From positions 2,108,001-2,172,000 of the forward strand of contig JAPXFQ010002814.1 of assembly GCA_028564705.1 (NCBI GenBank): DNA of 64,000 bases, given 5' to 3'. The notes beneath the pieces are model-generated. The model was not told where the DNA came from. It ran no database searches and saw only the letters and a program-made list of their open reading frames with translations. Every line of letters starts with the position of its first letter. Position 1 is the stretch's first letter. Of the stretch, positions 12,169-25,778 are shown one piece after another. The translations under genes were made by a program, and so were the position numbers. Origin of the DNA: Apricaphanius iberus (Eukaryota; Chordata; Actinopteri; Cyprinodontiformes; Aphaniidae).

Positions 12169-12660
12169 TTGCACTCAGCCCCGGTCGATAAAGCCAGCGG
12201 TGAACACCGAGCCGAGGAGAAACCAAGCCTATCTATCCCGAATGAACAGCCACCTTCCGCCCCCTTTACGAAGAAACACCCCCAAAAAAACAAACAGAAA
12301 CAAACAGGGAATGTGAGCGCTCCAACTTTAACTGCGTGGGGGAATGATGTTCATGAACGCAACGCAAGGGGATTTAATTGGTTCCGCAAACTGGAGGGGC
12401 GCTGAAGGGGGAGAGGGAGCACATTTTAATCCCCCGGTAACGTCACTGTATGACCCACAAGCCCCCTACAGTTTATCTTATATATAAAAAGTACGGTTTT
12501 ATCTTTTTTTCTAGTATATTTAATAAAATCACAGTTCCGTTTGCAAGAAAAATATAATCTGTCAGTTTTAAACGTGGAATGCATAAAAAAAAAAAAAAAC
12601 ATTTCCTCTGGAGAAAAAAAACAGCAAGATATTGTATGGAGGACCAAAACGGACATAATT

Positions 12661-14009
12661 AAAGATAAAAGCAGAAAAGTTTGGACACACCTTCTCATTC
12701 AATACGTTTTCTTTATTTTCATGACTACATTTTAAAGGCATCCAAACTATGAACGAACACATGATGAATATAATTATTGTGTGTACTTAAACAAAAAGGC
12801 TAAAATAACTGAATACATGTGTTATATTTTAGATTCCTCAAAGTGGCCACCCTTTGCTCTGATTAGGCTACTGCTTTGTATTCTCTTGAGCTTCAACACG
12901 TAGTCACCCAAAATGGTTTTCCAACAGTCTTTAAGGAGTTCCCAGCGATGCTTAGTACTTCTTGGCCCTGTTACCTTGGATTCAGGTCCGGTGACTTTAA
13001 AGGCCAGGTTATTTCATAGTTTTTTGTAAATGTCCATGTGTTAAAGTCCATGTCTTATCTTTCGGAACTGCTTTAACCGTACAAATCCTTGCGGTCTCTG
13101 TGCTCCTCTAGCAGCCGTCTCCTCGTGATTCCAAAAGTCAGTACACATACCCACGGTGAGGCGTCTTTTCTTTATTACGGCCCTCACCTCTGGAACAGGC
13201 TGCCGGAGGACCTCAGGGAACCTTCATGTTTTTAAGAACGGGCTCAAGACTCACCTTTTTGGTCTAACTTTTAAATGATTACTACTTATTCAGCCTGTTT
13301 AGCTGCACTGCTTGCTTAATTTATTTATTTACTATTTATTTATTATTTTAATTATAGTTCAGTTTTAATACACAATTTATGTTTTACAGTTTTACTTTCT
13401 CCATCATCACATTTTATTAGTTATTTCATTACCCAAACTAGCTTATGTCATTTTACATTTTTACGTATTTTAATCCTTCCAGTGTTTCCTCTGTGGAGCC
13501 CTCTGCCTAGGGATGGTGGCGGCGGCCTGGGCGCTCCTCCGGTAGTGCCTGGGGATGGTGGGGGTTTCCGCCCTCCCTCCCTGGGCACCCTGGTCGGTGC
13601 CTCGGCTGCTGCCATGGATCTGCTTCAGTCGAGGCAGATGGCGTGTCGTTCCCATCTGAGCTCTACCTATGGTCTTACGTGTTTTGGGAAGGTGTCTGTG
13701 TGTACGTGTGTTTGTTTGTGAATGTGTGCCAGTGTGTGTCTGGAAAACAGGGTTTGGGAATGGGGAATAACTGTAAGTTGTTTTTACAATTGTGGGGAAG
13801 GGATGGGAAGGTAGGTTATGTGGGGTCATTTTAATCTGTAAAGCAGTTTGAGCTGCATTTTTTTGTATGAAAAGCGCTTTTTAAATAAAGTTGATTGATT
13901 GATGTGTTTATTCATAGTTTTGATGTCTTCAGTGTGAATCTAGAATGTAAATAGTCATGAAAATAAAGAAAACGCACTGAATGAGGTGTGTCCAAACTTT
14001 TGGTTTGTA

Positions 14010-14012
<3 letters not shown>
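12661..14012 (-). mobile_element. Tc1-like element split by an L2 insertion
   Basis: The right end reads, reverse complemented, CAGTACAAACCAAAAGTTTG and is followed by TA. The left end carries the matching AAAAGTTTGGACACACC. The sequence between about 12,661 and 13,040 (with words such as CTTTGCTCTGATTA and CCAACAGTCTTTAAGGAGTT) matches a very common fish Tc1 family in reverse orientation. The middle of the transposase is gone and is replaced by the LINE fragment at about 13,050-13,904. Non-functional. Confidence 0.75.
13050..13904 (+). mobile_element. L2-type LINE, 5'-truncated 3' end
   Basis: The translation carries the typical C-terminus of an L2 ORF2: a glimpse of a Leu-Trp-Asn-type block (GGAACAGGCTGCCGGAGG) and then VFKNGLKTHLFGLTF. 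It is followed by a 3' UTR and a tail with AAATAAAGTTGATTGATTGA ending at about 13,904. The 5' truncation and short-repeat tail fit target-primed insertion into the surrounding Tc1. Confidence 0.75.

Positions 14013-14044
<32 letters not shown>
14013..14044. repeat. (TA)n microsatellite
   Basis: A run of 16 TA units grown from the TA target next to the Tc1 right end. It is followed by a small palindrome, GTACATATATATATGTAC. Confidence 0.95.
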
Positions 14045-14047
<3 letters not shown>

Positions 14048-14089
14048 TACATATATATATGTACATACATATATCTATTAAAGTGCAGT

Positions 14090-14290
14090 ACTTGGAACAG
14101 CAAAGATACTGCGGTGGATCCTCAAGCTCCCAGGCCTCTGGTAGAGGACCCGAGCTTGGAATGGGAAAAACTGACCACAGTGGGCGAGAGGGGCATTATC
14201 TTTATTTTTATGGGAGAATTCCATGCAGATTCAGATGAGTGCAGTCTCCGTTGGAATTTCGACATTATTTATTAGGACCTGAACAGAAAG
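14090..14290. repeat. Possible dispersed repeat
   Basis: The block around CAAGCTCCCAGGCCTCTGGT and GGACCCGAGCTTGG looks like a word set I associate with dispersed fish repeats. Boundaries and class are unknown. Confidence 0.3.
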
Positions 14291-14759
14291 TCATCTCCTG
14301 TGTAATTGCTCTCTCCCCATAGACATGAGTGTGCCTCCCTCTTCGTAAGCTCTGTGAACTTATCTCATAGTGAACTACCCTACGGACATAACGTCTCTCA
14401 GTGCCCTTCAGTTGAGCCAGAGTAGGTAAAATGTCAATAAGTCTCCTCCAACTTCAGTCTCTAAGTCCCAAACATTATGTTATATTCACCGGTTGTCTTC
14501 ACTAATAATTATTAATCACTGAAAATAACTAATCTTGAAGTAATTCTTCAACTACACATGCATTCCTTATTTTTACATTCCCTTCTCCCTTCTTTTTCCT
14601 TTATCTTATGCTTTTCTGCCTCATTATGCAAATGAGGAGGGCTGTTCTTCTTGGTCCAACTCCTCTACTACAGGAAGGAGCAGAATAGATGTGGAGATAA
14701 GTTTTAGTAGGAGAGTAAGTAAGTAGCTGCACTGTTGATCCTGGATATGAGCTGGTGAG

Positions 14760-17700
14760 CGTGGAGACGTATCGCGTTGGTAAGACGTATCGCGTCATTT
14801 CCTGTTTTGTGACTAACTCGTTTGTAACAAGTCGGTGTTTCCTCTCTCTCTTAGAACTGATTCTAATTTCTCTGTCAATAAGTTTTTCTGAGTTTGCTTA
14901 ACACACAAACACATTAAAACGTTATAGTTTCTTCACGGTTTAGGACTCTTTAAGCGTTTTACTGGGTTAATTACCTTTGTTTTTAGGTAAGGTAAGGTAC
15001 CGCTGGTTAGCTTAGCTTTACGGCTAGCATGGCTTCGGCAGCTTTCTCTCTCTTGTCCCGTCCATCTCTCTCTACACCTCCTCTCTGTTTCCTGCTCTCT
15101 CTGTCAGATGTTTAGGTTATCCTCCGGCCTCATTTTAGTGAAGTTGGTAGGTGTAATATAAGTGCAGCATTTTCTTTGTAGCTTTGGAGGCGAGGGTTTC
15201 TGAGCTAGAGGCCGGTTCCGCGCTGTAGAACAGCCAGGCCGAGCAGTAGCTAGCGCGGTAGTCAATAGGACAGGACTAGCGTCCGTCCTCAAACAGCTCC
15301 CGTGCAGCGGGACCTCACGGCGAGCTGGGATGACGTTCGTAGGAAGATTAGCGCCAAGACCCCAGTCCGCGGCAACCTCCAGCCCCTTTCTCTGAACAAT
15401 AGGTTCGCCCGCTCAGCGACGCACCGCCGAGCAGAGAGGCCGCATTTCTTGTGAATTGGCAGCTCCATAGTTAGGAATGTGTGGCTCCAGAGGACACGAA
15501 AGACACGTCAAATGCCTTCCGGCGGCCAGGGTCGCGGACATTAGGTCCCATCTTGAAGCTTTTGGCCAAGGACAACGCGGGTATAGCAGGGATCGTTATC
15601 CATGCTGGTGCAATGACACCCGGCGACGGCGAGCGCGAGGTCACTCTAAAATTAGCGTCGCTTCGGTGTGTAGGCTGCCAAAAAGATGTCTGTACTCTGT
15701 AATTTTTTTCTGGTCCTGCCTGATCAGTATAGCGATGACATGTACAGCCGTATGCTTTCGTTCCACCTTTGGTTGTCAAGGTGGTGTCCAGAAAAACGAT
15801 GTGGGCATACATTGTAACTGTGGGGCCTTTCTGGGGAAAAACTGGACTGTTTTACGTAGAGGACGGGCATCCATCCACCGAGGACGGAGCTTCGCTTTCT
15901 TTACCAGGAAACATTGATAGGGTGTATCTCTAGTTCCCAAAGCGTGAAACACCAGAGCGTCCAGTCAGGGAAACCCAGAGTCCAGGTCAAGGAACAGGGG
16001 ACTGCCCACCCACACTACCCTATAGAGATAGTTTCCGTCACTACCCAAAACTAATGAATTAAAAGTATAATGCTACTAGAGCAAAGTATAGATAAATCTC
16101 ATAAGAGTAATAAAAACTCGGAATGAACATAAAAAGACAAATCAATTAAATGAGGTTTACTAAACATAAGATCTCTCCCCTCAAAAACACTCTTGGTAAA
16201 TGACTTAATTTGTGAAAAATATAATATTGATTTGTTTTGTCTTTGCAGAGACATGGTTGCAGGAAGAGGACCATGTCACCATATAAATGTGAGTCAACTC
16301 TCCCTATCGTACTTAAAACTTTGTGTCCTCGAAGTACTGTACGACGGAGGTGGGAGTAGCAACTATCTTTTCCATTCCGATTTACTAATAATCTCCAAAA
16401 CAAATAATAGTTACAGTATCCTTTGTGCATCTAGTTTTTAGCTTTCCTCATAACACATACTAAAGACAGTAAACGCCACTTCTTGTTTGTGGTCTTATAT
16501 CGTCACCACGGACCTTATTCTCAATTTTTAGATCAGATTTCAGATTATCTCTATTGACTTTAGTTTTAAACACTGATAAAGTCATTATAGTTGGAGACTT
16601 CAATATTCAATGATTGATAATGAAAGTGATAGTCTAAATACAGTTTTCACACTATCCTAGACTCAATAGGTTTACGCAAAAGATGTGCAGGACCAACACA
16701 TTCTTGTCACCACACTTTAGATCTTGTGCTGATCCTTATGCATTGGCGTGTGAAGAAATAACAGTAACTTTCCACATCACCCTATGCCTGTCTGGATCAT
16801 TTCCTTATCACTTTTAAACGTACTCTAAATGGATCATATCAAACCTGAAAGAAAACTGCATTATACCAGTAACGTTAATTCAGACAAACGCTGTAGCAAA
16901 TTTTAAAGAAGCCCTTCCAACCTTTAATTCCTCAGTTTTATAATGCAGAACAGAAACAGTGATGTAAACCTCGTGACCCTCATCACATACTTGACATTTT
17001 AGTTCATAGGTTAATTCCTCCGCGTCGGGCAATAGACAGTGTTGCCCCTTGAAAAGGAAGGTGGTTAGCATAGAAGATTAACTCCGCTGGTTTAAGTTAG
17101 AGCTAGTACCCTAAAGAGCAGAATGGTTAGAAAACTAGAGAGAAAATGGCGTCCAACGCAATTACATGATATCTTTTTAATATGGGAAAAATAGTTTATT
17201 TGTCTAATATAAAAAGCAGCCTTCACACAGCTAGAACAGATTTTATTCATCTTTAATCGAGAGAGACTATAAATAAACTAGGTTTTCTTTTTAATACAGT
17301 TGCCAACTCACACAGGATATAGCTCTATCGAGCCACCATTCCCCAAGCTCTAAAGCAGTGACGACTTCACGCAATTCCTTATAAAATAAAATAGACTGTC
17401 ATAAAGAATAAAGATAATTGGGACCTTCCCATTATATGTTGCTTCCTCCTTGGTTAATGAGGGAGCTCACAAATTGGGTGGAACCTAATATATGCTTAAA
17501 ACTGCTTTTTAATGCAGCCCGAACATTGTGCATGTACTAATATTATTAGCTTCATCTAATCACACTTCAATGCGTTTCTAGACCCATCCCAACTAACTCT
17601 TAAAAGAAGTTTTTCCCTCTGATCTGCTGCTCAATTTTAAATATATCAAATGATTTATCCTTAAGTCAAATGGTATATGTACCACAGGAGTTTAAGATTA

Positions 17701-20316
17701 GCTGTAATAAAACCTCTACTTAGGAAACACTCTACTTTGCTCAAAGGGACTTTAATTATTATACGGACCGATATCTAATACTTCAACTTCTTATCTATTC
17801 TTGAGAAAATAGTATGCAACACCAGATTTGTGAGCATTTTAAACAATATATCGAGCTGTGTTGAGAAAGTTTCAGTCAGGCTTTAGAGCTCATACACAGC
17901 ACTGAAACAAGCTCTGGTGAAAGGTTATAATGATATTCTCATAGGCCTCAGACACATGGACTGGTGACCATTCTGGCTCCTTGTTAGAATCTCAGTGCTG
18001 CCTTTGTACACAGTGTGACACAATATTTCATAGACACGGCTTCAAAGTGTCGGTTATAATAGGAACAGCACTAGGTTGGTTTAATATCTTATTTGTCTAA
18101 ATCAGAATTTCAGTCTTGTTCAGGTATAACAATAGATCTCCTCTAACCTCAAATAGTTACTTGCGGTAGTTCACAGCAGGTTCAGTGCTTTGGGCGATTC
18201 TCTTTACTATGATATATGCTTCCTAATTGGTAAAAAATAATATAGGCAGCATGGGATAAAATTCCATAGTTTACGCAGATGATACTCAACAGCTATCATT
18301 ATCGCCATAAATCCTGATGAATCCAATCAGTTTTTTTAAGGTAGTATTCAGGCATGTACTGGATACGACATACAATACTGGATTGACTCTAAACTTCTTG
18401 GTTGCTAAATTCTGCTTAAAACATGAAGTTGGCGTCTATGGACAGAAGGTCTGTAAAAAGACTACTTAGTCAGCGCCTTCACTCTGGAGGCATTAAATTA
18501 GCTCCTCAGTAATAAAGCAAAAAAAACTCGGTGTCATTTTTGACCACGATATGTCGTTTTAGAACTTACATTAAAGTAGTTGTAGGGATTTCCTTTTTGC
18601 TTCACTTACGGAATTATCTGCAAAAAATTAGAACCATCCTGTCCAGGACTGATGCTGACAAAAACTAGTCCATGCCTTTGTTATTCTCAAGGCTGGATTA
18701 CTGATAACTGTCAGATTATCAGGTAGTCCACAGATAGCATTAAAAGTCTTCAGTTTAGTTCAAAATGCTGCTGTAGGATTCTGGATGAAATGTTAAATAA
18801 GAAGAGATCACATTTCCCCTGTTTTAGCTTCTCTTCACTGCGACGCTCCAGTAAATCTAGATAGATCTAAGGATCTCCTTCTCGACTTATAAAGCCCTTA
18901 TAATACATCTAGCTCCATCATACATAAGAGATCCTGACTTGGTCCATATGTTCCTAACCAGAGACCTATCGCTCTCAGACTGCAGGTTTATGGTAGTTCC
19001 TGGAATTTCTAAAAGTAAGACTGGGTGGCAGATCTTTCAGCTATCAGGCTCCCTCCTATGGAACGGCTCCAGGGATTGGTTCGTGAAGCATGACGAATTT
19101 GTCTATCTTAATACTAGGCTAAAAAAACTTTCTCTTTGGACAATGAGCTTTACAGTTTAGAGGATATGGTTATAGGTAGTGATGAGTCAGTTCGACAGGT
19201 AGATAGGAAGAGGACAGGTTAATGTTGATAGTAGGCAGAGTGTTCAAAAGTTTAGGTAAGAGATAGGTAGAGGTAGAGTAGTAGGTAAGAGATAGATTAA
19301 TGTAAGCCAGGTAAGATCCGGAGCCGGTCGCTGCCTTCACGACGCGGAAGAAATGTGTCCCCACAGGGAGCCAGCCAGCGCGTGAGAGAGGTTCCACAGG
19401 GGGATCTACGCGACACGTGCGGACCGCCCATTACCTGCGGGTTGAATCCCCCGGCAGCGATCTCGTGCGGACCCACCACACGTTTTATCTCTTAGATGTT
19501 TCTCGCCCTCCTTCGAAACTCTGTCCTCTCTCAGTTCTGTTCTATTTTCCTTAAGATAGTTGTCGACTATCGGCGTCTCCGTGCCGGTATTTAGCCTTAG
19601 ATGGAGTTTACCACCCACTTTGGGTGACATTTCCTCAAAACAGACCGGACTCCGAGAGACCCGGCATGACGGGGGCCGTTACCGTCGAACACCGTCCAGG
19701 GTCATGGAGGATAAGACAGGAGTGTTGGTAGCGAGGTATCTAGTAGTAGGGATAGACAGAGTTATATGTTAGTAGTATGCTGCTTTAGCTAGGCTGTTGG
19801 AGGACATATACTGGGGTCTGTGACACTGTTCTCTCCTACATTATCTCCAACAGCGCATGATGTGGCTGTCAAATTCAAGCTCACTATACCGTGTGCTATT
19901 ATAGTAGGTGCTCCGGATTAGCCCTGTTGACGACCCTGATATGATGGACATTGCAGTGACGGAAAATTCATCATCGTCTGCAACAAACTTTGTGCATCGG
20001 TTTTGTTGCTCCCTTTCTGTGTATCTGTTGTGTATTCCTCATCGCCACAGACGGTCGCGGCAAGATAACGCTTGTGCTGAGCCTGGTTCTGCCGGTGTTT
20101 TCTTCCTGCTTTAAAAGGGAGTCTTTTTCTTCACCACTGTCGCGTGCATGCTTGTTCAGTATGAGGGATTGCTAGAGAATTCACGTCGCCATATTCTGTG
20201 TTCTGTAATTTCTACACGAGAATAAAACATTGTATTGTAATATCTTTTTGTAAAGTGCTGGAAGATGCCATCTGTTGTGAATTGGCGCTATATAAATAAA
20301 ACTGTATGAATTGAAC
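14760..20316 (+). mobile_element. L2/CR1-type LINE, near full length, decayed
   Basis: A non-LTR retrotransposon on the plus strand. About 15,470-15,930 holds an ORF1 relic with an SGNH-esterase-like section (AGIVIHAGAMTPGDGEREVT, then VASVCRLPKRC in another frame), a domain known from L2/CR1 ORF1 proteins. ORF2 follows. Near 16,240 is the endonuclease-type LFCLCRDM; near 17,700 is AVIKPLLRKHSTL, the entry to the reverse transcriptase; near 17,870 is FQSGFRAH; and at 18,272-18,283 is the catalytic YADD box. About 18,870-19,060 gives the C-terminal YKALIIHLAPSYIRDPDL. Many stops and frameshifts make it dead. The 3' end has AAAGTGCTGG, GAATTGGCGCTATATAAATA and the tail to about 20,316. The 5' boundary is approximate. 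Confidence 0.8.
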
Positions 20317-23300
20317 TTTGACGATTGATTGTGCTATTTGACCAGCGACACGCCTACTTCTTCAGAGAAACCTGGAGGACTAACAGGTCAGCTTCATTAT
20401 CCATGTCTGCAACTAACTTGAGTAGCTTCTCACTCAAAATGTCTATGTGAAACAATAAACAGTCATCAGCTTTCAGCTAAGATAGCAACATACCTTAATT
20501 CCTCTGCACTCGTCTGAGACATCTCTGGTAGGACATCACTTCCTATCAAACAACGCGTTCTCCTGAAACTGCAACATTTCTTCGCCAAAATGTACGTATA
20601 AGGAAAAAGAAAAACAAAATATATATATATTTCTGCCTTTATTTTTTTAGTATGTCAGTGTTGTCATCCATAATTCAGGAATGAATTGAATACCTTTAAT
20701 CTGCTGCATTAGTTTCTAAACCCGAAATTCACAAGATCAAAGAAATAGCAGAAGACATTTATGATCAAACAAAGTGAAGAAAGCAGACATTGTAACAAGC
20801 AAAATTAAGGAGGGAATTAAACTGCTGTCAGCCTTTATTTTACAGTCCATTGCAAAATATTAGCTTAATACAAAAAGAACAGCAAAGAACAAAAAAAAAA
20901 AAGTTTTGCTTTTTAAGTTATTATGACAACTATGTGGACGTTTTAGAGGGATTTTGTGCCAGGAAAGGACTAAAATTAGTACAAATTAATTTGTGTGTCC
21001 CATTATTTCAAGAAAACAATCTAAAAACGTTTCCTTTTTTTTGGCCACCCCTTTAAAAAATATTCAAGCTTTTTTGTACGCTACAAGTTTACATTAACTT
21101 CATGTCTGTTCCTCTTTATTTTTAAGGTGAAATTTAGTTGATAAAATGTTTGATACAGTCATTGAAAAGAGAAAGTATGCACTATTTTATTTCTATACTT
21201 TTTTATATATCAGAGCACTTGTATTTATCAATTTTACCAGATTCTAAACACACATTTTATTCCCCACTGTCAGTATCTATGAAGCAAAGGTGAAGACAAA
21301 GGGTCTAAACCCGGGGCTTAAATAGGCATCTAACAAACAGTAATGTATTATTGTGGAGATATTCTGTTCAGCCAGTAGGGAGCAGTCACGAGCTGCGGGA
21401 AGGGAAACTGTATTAATAAAATCATCATGCTTCCATCACCATGCTTGACAGTTGGGAGCAGGTGTGTGCTCTGATACACCAAAGTTGTTTTACTATCAAA
21501 ACACTGGAGAAAGGCAACAGCCCTATATGACCCTGAGAGGGAATAAGCAGGAAATGAATAGATGATGTTCTACAAAATGCTCTTGTTCATTGTCAAATGT
21601 GTCTAATTTTCTTTAGTCTGTCCAAAGGAAACAAAGCTTCTGTCAAATTCTTTTAATATTGAAAAGTTTCATATTGACAACCCTTCCAGATAAACCAACT
21701 AGTTGTACTCAAACTTTTGCTTTTCACATAAAAGATTTGTAAAGTTAGAGAAATTCTTAGATTTTTTTGGGTCTTGCAGTTTCTGTGAAGATTGCTTAAA
21801 ACTGGAACGGATTTGCTGAAACATTCACTTCAAAGTACATTTGCAACTATCCTAACTTATCAGGGTAAAAGAACAGATTTCAAGTTTTTTTTTGAAGTAG
21901 CCTCATTACCACTTTCAGATTGATGGGGAGTAATCTGCCCAAACTCCTACTTATAGGCAATCACATTGATGATGATGAAAAAAGGCTTTAATTAGCAGAC
22001 ACCCCCAGCTTCTTTTGGTCTGATAAGTAGCAATAATACATGTAGTTTTTCACTCAGGTTTCCTATTTTGGCTTTGATTTAGGTTGAAAAATTATGACAG
22101 GGTGGGATCTGTGAGAAATCAATTAATTTTTTAAAATTTTACGCTTAGGACTAATATGAATTAAGTTAATGTGTGTATTATGTCCTTTTAATTGTTTTTT
22201 TTTGTGTGTCCTTTTTCGACTTTCCCAAATGGTTCCCAAAGCAAAGCGAACTCCCTCACAGATGCTCCTTCTGACGCAGCCCCAAGATTATCCCAGGAGG
22301 GTTTGTAGTTTGTAAAAAAGAAAAAAGCATGTAAATCATGTTTTAATTTTGTTCCATTGTTCTCAGTGTTGGGTGTTGATTTGCTAAATAAAATAGATGA
22401 AACACTCTGAAGTTTTTGATTGAAAGTTGTAAAAGTGTAATACAAATCAAGGTTTATGAAGGAATTTGCAAAGCATTGAATATTTCACTACCACAAGGTG
22501 GAGGAAAATAAATTAAACGTGTGAGCTTCTGCATTCCAGATTTTATTTCACTGAAGGACAGAAATGAAGGAGATGACCTCAAGAACACGTTGAGAAATAC
22601 ATAGTCAGATTTACATTTACTCAGAAAAACTCATAAGCAGCTTAACTACAACCAACATTCTCCAAATCCTTGTTATACAGTGACGATCCACTCATTTTGA
22701 TTGTGGTTTAATAACAACTTTAAATATATTTTTTTCATTTTACAGCTCCATTGATATTGAGTCCTTATTGAATTATATATGTTCAGATCAGGCTGGGTGA
22801 CTGCATGGAGCCCAGAGACTGGGATTACTTTTATGGCATCCCTCATATGTGATGACATCAGGGTAATTCTGATGTGAACAACATCACCGCCAATCTTATC
22901 AAACTTGATGCTATAAAATTAACACGAGAGCTAAAATGTGGGTTTCTAGCATCATGCTTAGTTCTGACTGCAAATGAAACCAGACACCTCCCAGCTGCCA
23001 CAAGATGGAGACAACACCCACATTATGGCATAGAAGTTCAGCTATAAAGATTTCGTTTTTGCCGTCCTGCAAAATTACCCACAAAGTTCTGTGATTAAAT
23101 AATCTAGTTAGGTCTGGGTATGCTATAGACATAAGCTACATATTTTTTGGTATTTACCAAAATCAATCCCAGCAACAGAGCATGAGTAACTTGTACAAAC
23201 TCTGATTTTGTTTTAAAGTTTTCCCATTCAAATAGTGAAAGTACCGCAAGAATAACACATCATCAATATAACATTTAATATACATTATTAATAATTATAT

Positions 23301-23400
23301 CTGTTTATGCCTTATCCAGCAATAGGCTGTGGAGGTAAAATATATTACATCGCACTTTTGAAGAAGATATTTAAAGTAGCTCTAAGTAAGAAACAAAGAG
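20317..23400. other. Unrecognised non-coding stretch
   Basis: AT-rich, with poly-A runs and short open frames only (for example 20,850-21,056 plus and 22,188-22,445 minus). None shows a domain, splice context or repeat ends that I can name. Confidence 0.4.
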
Positions 23401-23404
23401 AACA

Positions 23405-23640
23405 TTGTATGTCTTTGTATGTTCTCCCTGTGAATTGTGGGTTCCGTCAGGATACGCTGGTTTCCTTCAATGGTCCAGAAGCATGACTGAGATTTATTAT
23501 CCATAAGTTGCCCTAAGGCAGGACTCATTGTGGGCATGGTTGTCTATCCTGTGTGTCTCTGTGTTGTCTTTGATGTACTGCCGACCTGTCTAGGGTGAAA
23601 CCCACCTCTCCCCCAATGACTACTCAGCACCATAAAAAGG
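23405..23640 (+). repeat. Dispersed fish repeat, 3' half
   Basis: The string of words TGTATGTTCTCCCTGTG, TTTCCTTCAATGGTCCAGAA, TGTGTCTCTGTGTTG and CGACCTGTCTAGGGTGAA matches the second half of a common teleost repeat. Its first half is tRNA-like and is seen alone at 44,977-45,075. It is degenerate and ends before a poly-C/poly-A run. Confidence 0.55.
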
Positions 23641-24006
23641 TAACCCCCCCCCCAAAAAACAAAACAAAAAAAAAACAAGCTCCTTTAATCAATATGCAGA
23701 ATTAGCAAAGTAGGAATTGTCACACTGAGAAAGGTAAAATAACATTAATAGGACAGTCGGACTAGTCCTGGGCTCACCTCTTTGAACAGATGAATCTATG
23801 GGGGAGGGCTTAGACTTGGAAAAGGGGCCTATTACAAGAAAACTAGAGTAAGGGATTAAGACGGGATATCTTGGTTATCCTGCCCTAATTTATCCCTGAT
23901 CCAACTGCACAGGATAACAGGATAACCCTCTGTAGAACACAAGGAGGCAGTGTGAAGCCACGTATGAAACCAAAGCACCTGTTGGAAGGCAAGAACTCAA
24001 GGAACT

Positions 24007-24089
24007 ATTAAACTATCTACTTTTGTTTAACATAGAACTCATGTTCTGCAAAGAAAAGTTCTATGTTAAACAAAAGTAGATAGTTTAAT
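24007..24089. repeat. Perfect 33-bp inverted repeat, 17-nt loop
   Basis: The arm 24,007-24,039 is the exact reverse complement of 24,057-24,089, separated by CATGTTCTGCAAAGAAA. Transcribed from either strand it would fold into an uninterrupted 33-bp hairpin. No target duplication or family could be assigned. Confidence 0.95.
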
Positions 24090-25440
24090 CAACAGATCTT
24101 CCATTTCACTTAGTTAAATGAAAAGATAGACAGCAACAATGTGTGAGGTTAATGCTCATTGTTTCTGCATTTCCACACACTTCTAAATGAAGTGACCTAC
24201 ATTGAACTCATGTTAAAAGTTAATTTGACTTTTGCACCGAATTGATGGTTTGCTTAATAAAGAAAGCAATTTATACTCCACTCACACAAGCAGGAGGTAA
24301 ATAGAATTTCAGTAAAAATTAGAGGACTAAAATGAAAATTTTACTGGAAACCAACATGAGAATATTTCAGATAAACATGCAGAATCATAGACGTGTCAGT
24401 GTTAAAATGCATCACCAAGTCATTCAAATGAATCCCAATGAATTTTTAACACCTTCCAGTCATATTGTTATGTCTGATTCAGTTAATTTTATAATAAAGT
24501 ACAATCAATTTCAGCTGACTATACTATTGGTAAAAAGGTAAAACCAAAAATACCAAATCCAAAATGTATGAAAGGTAGTTTTATAATGGTAAATTATTGC
24601 CACAGGTTGCTGTCATGGCTGAACTAATAAAAGGGATTCCAGATAAGCTGAATATATTTAATATCAAGAACGCCAGAGTAAACTGGCCCACTGACATAAA
24701 TACATATCAACATATACTATTTCAGTATTGGCAATTTAAAGGATTTTAAAGTTAATTTGTTCTATTTTCATTTAAAAATACAGAAAAACTCAAAGTTTAA
24801 CTTAGAATTTCTTCATATTTTGGCAACTAATGTTTGTAGTTTATGTAGAAGAGACAAAATCTAGGGCAGTTTATACATTTGTTTATGAATTGTGAATTAT
24901 TTCTAAATAAATAAAGTATTTACATAATGTACTCTTTCACTTCTGCTGCCTGACAAACCGGGTTTTCAAACGTCTATGACTATCATTAACAAAATTGCTT
25001 TGCTCCACCCAATTGAGAAATGAATAAGCCGCAAACTCAGTCCATTGGCTTCCTGCCAGTATGAATCATCATGCACACAGTCCAGTTTCGGAACAACTAA
25101 AGCCTGCAGCGCATTATTCAGATGCAGACAGCTGTCAGTGTAAAAGGCTAAACCATCAAAATATCACCTATTCAATCTCTGACACACTTACTGTCTCATG
25201 CTTTGTGCGTGCTTTGCGTTCATTGGAAAAAAAGAAGCATTCATGTACTATAATTAAGAAGAAGGTATCTTTCCTCAGGAAACAACAGTGCAGTGTTAAG
25301 TATAATGCTACATCTATTTCACTATAAAAGTTACCTTTGCAAAAGCATCCATACTATATTTATATCTTGATACAAAATTTTGCATGAATGTGAAGAATAG
25401 GGGAAATAAAATATTTCTTTTTAAAAGGTTTTCCATGTAA
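24090..25440. other. Unrecognised non-coding stretch
   Basis: AT-rich sequence. The 88-codon frame at 25,061-25,327 has no recognisable domain, conserved motif or splice site to support it. Confidence 0.4.
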
Positions 25441-25444
25441 AATT

Positions 25445-25725
25445 CTGAAAGTCAGCACAATTCTTTGAGCCAGTACTTTGTAGAACCACATGGTATTGCT
25501 GGAAACCTTTTGGGTATGTTTCTACCAGCACTTCTAGGGAGTGAAATCTTTACACATTCCCCTTTTGAAAATATGTCAAGCTCAGTCCAAATGAACAGAG
25601 GATACTTAAAGATACATTTTCAAGCCTAGCGAAAGATCCTCTATTGGATTTAGATCTGAACTTGAACACTTTAGATAATCCATTGTAACTCTGGCTGTAA
25701 TATCTGAGGTTTAATATTCCACTGT
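25445..25725 (-). mobile_element. Tc1-like remnant
   Basis: Words such as TTTGTAGAACCACATGGTAT, TTTTGGGTATGTTTCTACCA and CTCTATTGGATTTAGATCTG belong to the reverse strand of a common fish Tc1 transposase gene. It is heavily diverged, without ends or an open frame. Confidence 0.6.
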
Positions 25726-25778
25726 AAGATGAACCACCACCTCAGTTAATCTTGAGAGTTTAGATGAAGGCAACTGGA

